64,000 nucleotides of DNA from Acidobacteriaceae bacterium. GTDB taxonomy: Bacteria > Acidobacteriota > Terriglobia > Terriglobales > Acidobacteriaceae. A program made the position numbers and the translations under genes. Each line of letters opens with the position of its first letter. Position 1 is the first letter of the stretch. A model generated the notes under the pieces. That model did no database searches, was not told the origin of the DNA, and saw only the letters and a list, made by a program, of their open reading frames with translations. The stretch is from positions 150,019 to 214,018 of the forward strand of contig JASHNW010000050.1 in the NCBI GenBank assembly GCA_030041435.1, read 5' to 3'. Shown here in pieces: positions 60,424 through 64,000 of the stretch.

Positions 60424-63069
60424 CTATTCCGCCCGCAGCGCCTCCACCGGATTGACGCGGGCCGCCCGGCGCGCGGGAATATAGCTCGCTGCCAGTGCAG
60501 CGGCCGCCAGCAAAGCGGCCACGCCCGTCAGCGTCCAGGCATCCCACGCCCGCACCCCGAACAGCAGGCTGCCCATCAGCTGCGCTGCGCCAATCGAACA
60601 CCCCAGCCCGGCGACAATGCCAATGCCGGCCAGCCAGCCCGCCTCGCGCAGAATCATCCCATGCACCGCGCTCCGCTGCGCTCCCAGCGCCATACGCACG
60701 CCGATCTCCCGCGTCCGCTGGCTCACCGAATACGCGATCACGCCATACAGTCCGATCACGCTCAGCACCAGCGCCAGCGCGGCGAACCCTCCCACCAGCC
60801 AGGCCGCCGACCGGTGCACCCACGCCGCCGGCGAATCGTGGATGCGCAGGGTCATGGTCGTCTCGTCCTCCACGCCCGCGCCGGCATTCACCTGATGGAT
60901 CGCGGCCGCCAGCTCCGGCAGAATCGCCTTCTCGCTCCCCGCCGTGCGTATCAGCATCGAGAAATACGTGCTCGGATCCTGCGCGAACGACTCATACTCA
61001 GTCGGCCACTCCTCGGAGTCCAGCGCCCCGTCTTTGATATTCGCCACCACCCCCACAATCTTCCTCAGCGAATCCGGCTTCAGCTCCGTGTCGCCCATCG
61101 TCTGTCCGATCGGATCTTCTCCCGGGAAATACTTCTCCGCGAACGCCTTGTTGATCAGCACCACCTTCGCGTGGCTCGCGTCGTCTGCCTCCGTGAACCA
61201 CCGCCCGCGCACCAGCTGCCCCTGCACGGTCGAAAAAAAGTCTGCGCTCACCTGGCGGTCGTTCACCTCGTTGTGTACCCCGTTGTAGGGCTTGCCCACA
61301 AAGCGCACCCAGTCGGTGTCGCAGTTGCAGGTCACCGGGGCAACCGTCGTCACCGCCGCCTGCTCAACGCCGGGCAGCATGCGCACCCGCTCCAGCGCCG
61401 CCTTCGCAAACTGCTCCTGCTGCGCTTCCTTCGTGAATTCCGCATCCGGCAGTCCCACATCCAGCGTCGCCAGATGATCCGGATTGAATCCCAGTTCCAC
61501 GTGCAGTAACCGCCAGAAGCTCTTCGCCAGCAGCCCCGCGCCCGCCAGCAGCACGACCGCGATGGCCAGCTCCGCAATCACCAGATGCGCGCCCAGCCGC
61601 TTCCACAGCCTGCCCGCTGCGCCTCGACCGCCATCGCCCAGGCCTTCCTGCAGATGTTTGAACGGCAGCCGCAGAATCGGCGCCAGCGAAAACAATCCCC
61701 CCGCCAGCACCGCAACCCCGGCTGCAAACAGCCACACATGCGGCGTCAGTCCCAGCCCCTTCAGATACGGCATGCCCTCCAGCATTTCCTTCGTCATCAT
61801 GCCGCGCAGCACCTGCATCCCCGCATCCGCCAGCGCCAGTCCGGCCGCCGACCCCGCCAGCACCAGCACCAGCCCCTCCGTCACAAACTGCCGGATCAGC
61901 CGCATCCGCGACGCGCCCAGCGCGCCCCGCACCGCCATCTCTCGCCGCCGCTTCTCCGAGCGCACCAGCAGCAGGTTCGATACGTTGACGCACGCAATCA
62001 GCAGCAGCAACCCGGCGCCGCCCAACAGCACCAGCAAAATCGGACGAATATTTCCTGTGATCGCCTTCGCCAGCGGCATCACGCTCGCGCCCTGTCCCCG
62101 ATTCGAATCCGGATACTGCCTCTCCAGCTGCGCCGCAATCGCCTTCATGTTCGCGAGCGCCGCCGCGACCGTCACTCCAGCCTTCAGCCGCCCCACGCCG
62201 TACAGGTCGTGGCAGCTCCGCCGCGTTTCGCACCCGCTGGTTGGCTGCAGCGCTCCGAAAATCTCCGCGTCGCCCTTCGGCGCAAACGCAAAGCTTGCCG
62301 GCAGCACGCCGATAATCGTCACCGGCGCTCCGCTCAGCTTCACCGTTTGCCCGATGGCGTCCGATCGTCCCCCAAACCGCCGCTGCCATGCCCCATAGCT
62401 CAGCAAGGCCGTGGCCGGAGCCGACACCGCGTCTTCGCCGGCATGGAAATCCCGTCCCAGCGCCGGTTGCACGCCCAGTGTCCGGAAGAATCCCGCGCTC
62501 ACGCGCATCCCCGGCACCGGTACCGCCCCCGTCGGCGTCTGCAGCAGGAAGCTGTCGCCGTCCCAGGCATCGAGCGAGGTCAGGACTGTATTCATCCGCT
62601 TCCAGTCCACATAATCCGGATACGATAAATTTCCTCGCGGAAACAGCGCGAGACTCTCCGTCACGTCCACCAGCCGGCCGGGATTGGCGTAAGGCAGCGG
62701 CTGAATCAGCGCCGCATCCACAAACGAGAAAATCGCCGTGCTCGCGCCGATGCCCAGCGCCAGCATCAAAATCGCCGTCACCGCAAATCCAGGATTCTTC
62801 CGCAGCTGCCGCACCGCGAAGCGCGCATCCTGCAGCACCGTCTCCATGCGGAGACCCATCACTTCGTGGCTCTGCTCCTTCATTCGCGTCGCGTTCCCAA
62901 ACTGCCGCATCGCCGCGTAGCGTGCCTCCTGCGGAGACATGCCCTGGTCCTCCAGATCCCTCTCCACCTGCTCGCGGTGGAACGCCATCTCTTCGTCGAG
63001 ATCGCCGCTGAATCGCTCCCGCCGGAACAGCACCGCCATTTTTCTCGCCAGACGCCCCAGTGCGCTCAT
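60424..63069 (-). CDS. ADOP-type ABC transporter permease with N-terminal prefix domain
   Basis: An 881-residue protein. An N-terminal prefix ([39 protein letters not shown], about 20-60), found on many acidobacterial permeases, precedes the MacB/FtsX body: [38 protein letters not shown], FtsX loop [23 protein letters not shown], second core and terminal [26 protein letters not shown] with NPVEALRAE. It overlaps the PadR gene by 4 bases (ATGA), so PadR and permease are one operon, the regulator first. No ATPase is present. Confidence 0.92.
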   Translation of the reverse strand: MSALGRLARKMAVLFRRERFSGDLDEEMAFHREQVERDLEDQGMSPQEARYAAMRQFGNATRMKEQSHEVMGLRMETVLQDARFAVRQLRKNPGFAVTAILMLALGIGASTAIFSFVDAALIQPLPYANPGRLVDVTESLALFPRGNLSYPDYVDWKRMNTVLTSLDAWDGDSFLLQTPTGAVPVPGMRVSAGFFRTLGVQPALGRDFHAGEDAVSAPATALLSYGAWQRRFGGRSDAIGQTVKLSGAPVTIIGVLPASFAFAPKGDAEIFGALQPTSGCETRRSCHDLYGVGRLKAGVTVAAALANMKAIAAQLERQYPDSNRGQGASVMPLAKAITGNIRPILLVLLGGAGLLLLIACVNVSNLLLVRSEKRRREMAVRGALGASRMRLIRQFVTEGLVLVLAGSAAGLALADAGMQVLRGMMTKEMLEGMPYLKGLGLTPHVWLFAAGVAVLAGGLFSLAPILRLPFKHLQEGLGDGGRGAAGRLWKRLGAHLVIAELAIAVVLLAGAGLLAKSFWRLLHVELGFNPDHLATLDVGLPDAEFTKEAQQEQFAKAALERVRMLPGVEQAAVTTVAPVTCNCDTDWVRFVGKPYNGVHNEVNDRQVSADFFSTVQGQLVRGRWFTEADDASHAKVVLINKAFAEKYFPGEDPIGQTMGDTELKPDSLRKIVGVVANIKDGALDSEEWPTEYESFAQDPSTYFSMLIRTAGSEKAILPELAAAIHQVNAGAGVEDETTMTLRIHDSPAAWVHRSAAWLVGGFAALALVLSVIGLYGVIAYSVSQRTREIGVRMALGAQRSAVHGMILREAGWLAGIGIVAGLGCSIGAAQLMGSLLFGVRAWDAWTLTGVAALLAAAALAASYIPARRAARVNPVEALRAE

Positions 63070-63407
63070 CCCGCCTCCTCCGCGTCCTCCAGCACCCGGC
63101 CGATCGCCGCCATCATCTGCCGGAACTGCGATACCTCCAGCCCCAGCTGCTTCCGTCCCGCCGCCGTCAGCGTGTAGAACCGCGCTCTTCGATTCGTCTC
63201 CGTCTTCCGCCACTCCGCCTTCACCCAGCGCTGCAGCAGCAGCCGCTGCAGCGCGGGATAGAGCGAGCCCTCTTCGACGGTCAGCACATCGTCGGAAATG
63301 CGCCTGATCGACTGCGCGATGCCGTAGCCATGCAGCGGCGCGCGGGTCAGCGTTTTCAGGATCAGCATGTCGAGGGTTCCAGGCAGCAGGTCAGGGTTCT
63401 TCGCCAT
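63066..63407 (-). CDS. acidobacterial PadR-family transcriptional regulator
   Basis: A 113-residue winged-helix protein. [32 protein letters not shown] is the PadR opening, [44 protein letters not shown] the DNA-binding wing, and the remaining helix (about 85-110) the dimerisation part. The short C-terminal helix is the PadR-s1/acidobacterial form (TIGR03433 type). It is directly upstream of an ADOP permease that it overlaps by 4 bases, the arrangement repeated many times in these genomes. ATG 63407 is chosen because upstream codons precede the promoter and lack family likeness. A palindromic operator sits in its promoter. Confidence 0.92.
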   Translation of the reverse strand: MAKNPDLLPGTLDMLILKTLTRAPLHGYGIAQSIRRISDDVLTVEEGSLYPALQRLLLQRWVKAEWRKTETNRRARFYTLTAAGRKQLGLEVSQFRQMMAAIGRVLEDAEEAG

Positions 63408-63414
63408 GCGCGTA

Positions 63415-63444
63415 ACCATAGACAATCTATGCATAGAATGTCAA
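63415..63444 (-). promoter_or_regulatory. padR promoter overlapping a 22-bp palindromic operator
   Basis: On the minus strand TTGACA (63444-63439) and TATGGT (63420-63415) form a -35/-10 pair spaced by 18 bases, ending 7 bases before the padR ATG, so the leader must be very short. The 22-bp palindrome GACAATCTATGCATAGAATGTC (63421-63442, one mismatched pair) overlaps the -35 and fills the spacer. A PadR dimer bound here would block RNA polymerase, which suggests autorepression of the padR-permease operon. Confidence 0.6.
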
Positions 63445-63527
63445 TGGCATGGCAGCGCAAACTGCCGGCTCGGCAGCAGAGAATGCGGCCGGGGCCACGC
63501 GGCGGAATATCCGCTACACGCGATGAG

Positions 63528-64000
63528 CTAGTTGTTCCGCAAGGCCACCATGGGATCGATGCGCGAGGCCCGACGCGCCGGCAGATACCCCGCCACCAGC
63601 GCCACTGCCAGCAGCAGTGCGACCATCCCCGCGTAGGTCACCGCATCCGTCGGCTGCGTGCCGAACAGCAGCGAGGCGATCAGCCGCCCCACTCCCATCG
63701 AAGCCACCGTGCCCACCACCAGTCCCGCACCCACCAGCCCCAGCGTCTTCCCGAGCACGGCACGTTGCACGTGCCCGCGGCTCGCGCCCAGCGCAATGCG
63801 GATGCCGATCTCCTGGGTCTGCTGCGTCACGCCATACGCAATCACGCCGTAGATGCCGAGCGCAGCCAGCGTCAGTCCGAGCGCCGCGAAAATCCCCACC
63901 AGCAGTACGAAGAAACGCCGCGGCGAAACCGCCCGGTCCACGATCGTCCGCAGCGGCCGGAACTCCGTCGCCGGCTGGTTGGGATTCAGCTCCCGCAGCG
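63528..64000 (-). CDS. ADOP-type ABC transporter permease, C-terminal part (5' end outside window)
   Basis: The frame is open to the right window edge; only the last 157 codons are visible. FAALGLTLAALGIYGVIAYGVTQQTQEIGIRIALGASRGH and the ending DPMVALRNN are the second FtsX domain of a MacB/FtsX permease of the same family as 60424-63069. It lies 120 bases upstream of the padR gene on the same strand and is thus a third orphan permease in 10 kb. Its own PadR may lie beyond the window. Confidence 0.88.
   Translation of the reverse strand, partial: LRELNPNQPATEFRPLRTIVDRAVSPRRFFVLLVGIFAALGLTLAALGIYGVIAYGVTQQTQEIGIRIALGASRGHVQRAVLGKTLGLVGAGLVVGTVASMGVGRLIASLLFGTQPTDAVTYAGMVALLLAVALVAGYLPARRASRIDPMVALRNN

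Noticed and set aside
1..64000. tRNA, rRNA and CRISPR arrays
   Set aside because: No regular spaced repeats, cloverleaf-like gene or rRNA segment was seen on either strand by eye; GGTTCCGAAAC at 24621 looks like a T-loop but belongs to the inverted-repeat element.

Overview
The window looks like chromosome of a high-GC member of the Acidobacteriota, most likely class Terriglobia. The evidence is the set of lineage-typical families: two VWFA-related secreted proteins (1378-3583), an Oar-like TonB-dependent receptor with a carboxypeptidase-type N-terminal domain (46644-49961), a tricorn-type protease (50332-53736), three MacB/FtsX permeases of the large 'ADOP' type, and a short PadR regulator overlapping one of them (63066-63407). 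There is no rRNA, tRNA, CRISPR array, intact insertion sequence or prophage. Most long antisense frames are high-GC shadows of real genes. Start codons are often TTG or GTG, and several gene pairs overlap by 1-14 bases.

Layout. 1-4.5 kb: end of a large exported protein, a tandem pair of VWFA-related genes and a methyltransferase. 4.5-6.4 kb: an isoprenylcysteine-methyltransferase-like membrane protein and an unknown protein. 6.7-9.9 kb: a small YVDPGSG membrane protein, a methyltransferase and a sulfatase-like membrane enzyme that look like one unit. 10.3-15.8 kb: two arylsulfotransferase-like propellers facing each other across a hairpin, a secreted esterase and a fatty-acid desaturase. 15.9-20.5 kb: a PIN/TRAM protein, then moeZ, cysO, mec and cysM, a complete sulfur-carrier route to cysteine. 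20.6-25.3 kb: small unknown proteins, rsmI, a site-2-protease homologue without its metal-binding motif, and rsmD. 25.2-31.7 kb: a phosphatase pair, a PA2779/C39-peptidase/TPR-barrel cluster, a GT87 mannosyltransferase-like protein and a second E1-like enzyme. 32-42.9 kb (all +): a BamA/TamA-SurA-TamB operon with overlapping stop/start codons, a BON protein, a UbiA-type prenyltransferase and an SDR. 42.9-46.6 kb: metabolic genes, a regulator and an ABC ATPase remnant. 46.6-64 kb: TonB receptor, tricorn protease, permeases, a GH13 enzyme, a PQQ-like propeller protein and the PadR-permease operon.

Most notable are (a) the cysteine-biosynthesis cluster, in which the sulfur carrier CysO continues 13 residues past its Gly-Gly, starting with Cys, so it probably has to be trimmed by its neighbour, the JAMM peptidase Mec; (b) a compact, possibly switching, structured leader directly in front of cysM; (c) a nested inverted-repeat element in front of rsmD; (d) a site-2 protease homologue in which HExxH has become REAVR; and (e) a near-consensus promoter in front of padR whose spacer is almost filled by a 22-bp palindrome.

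All family assignments come from reading motifs by eye. No database search, alignment or folding program was run.
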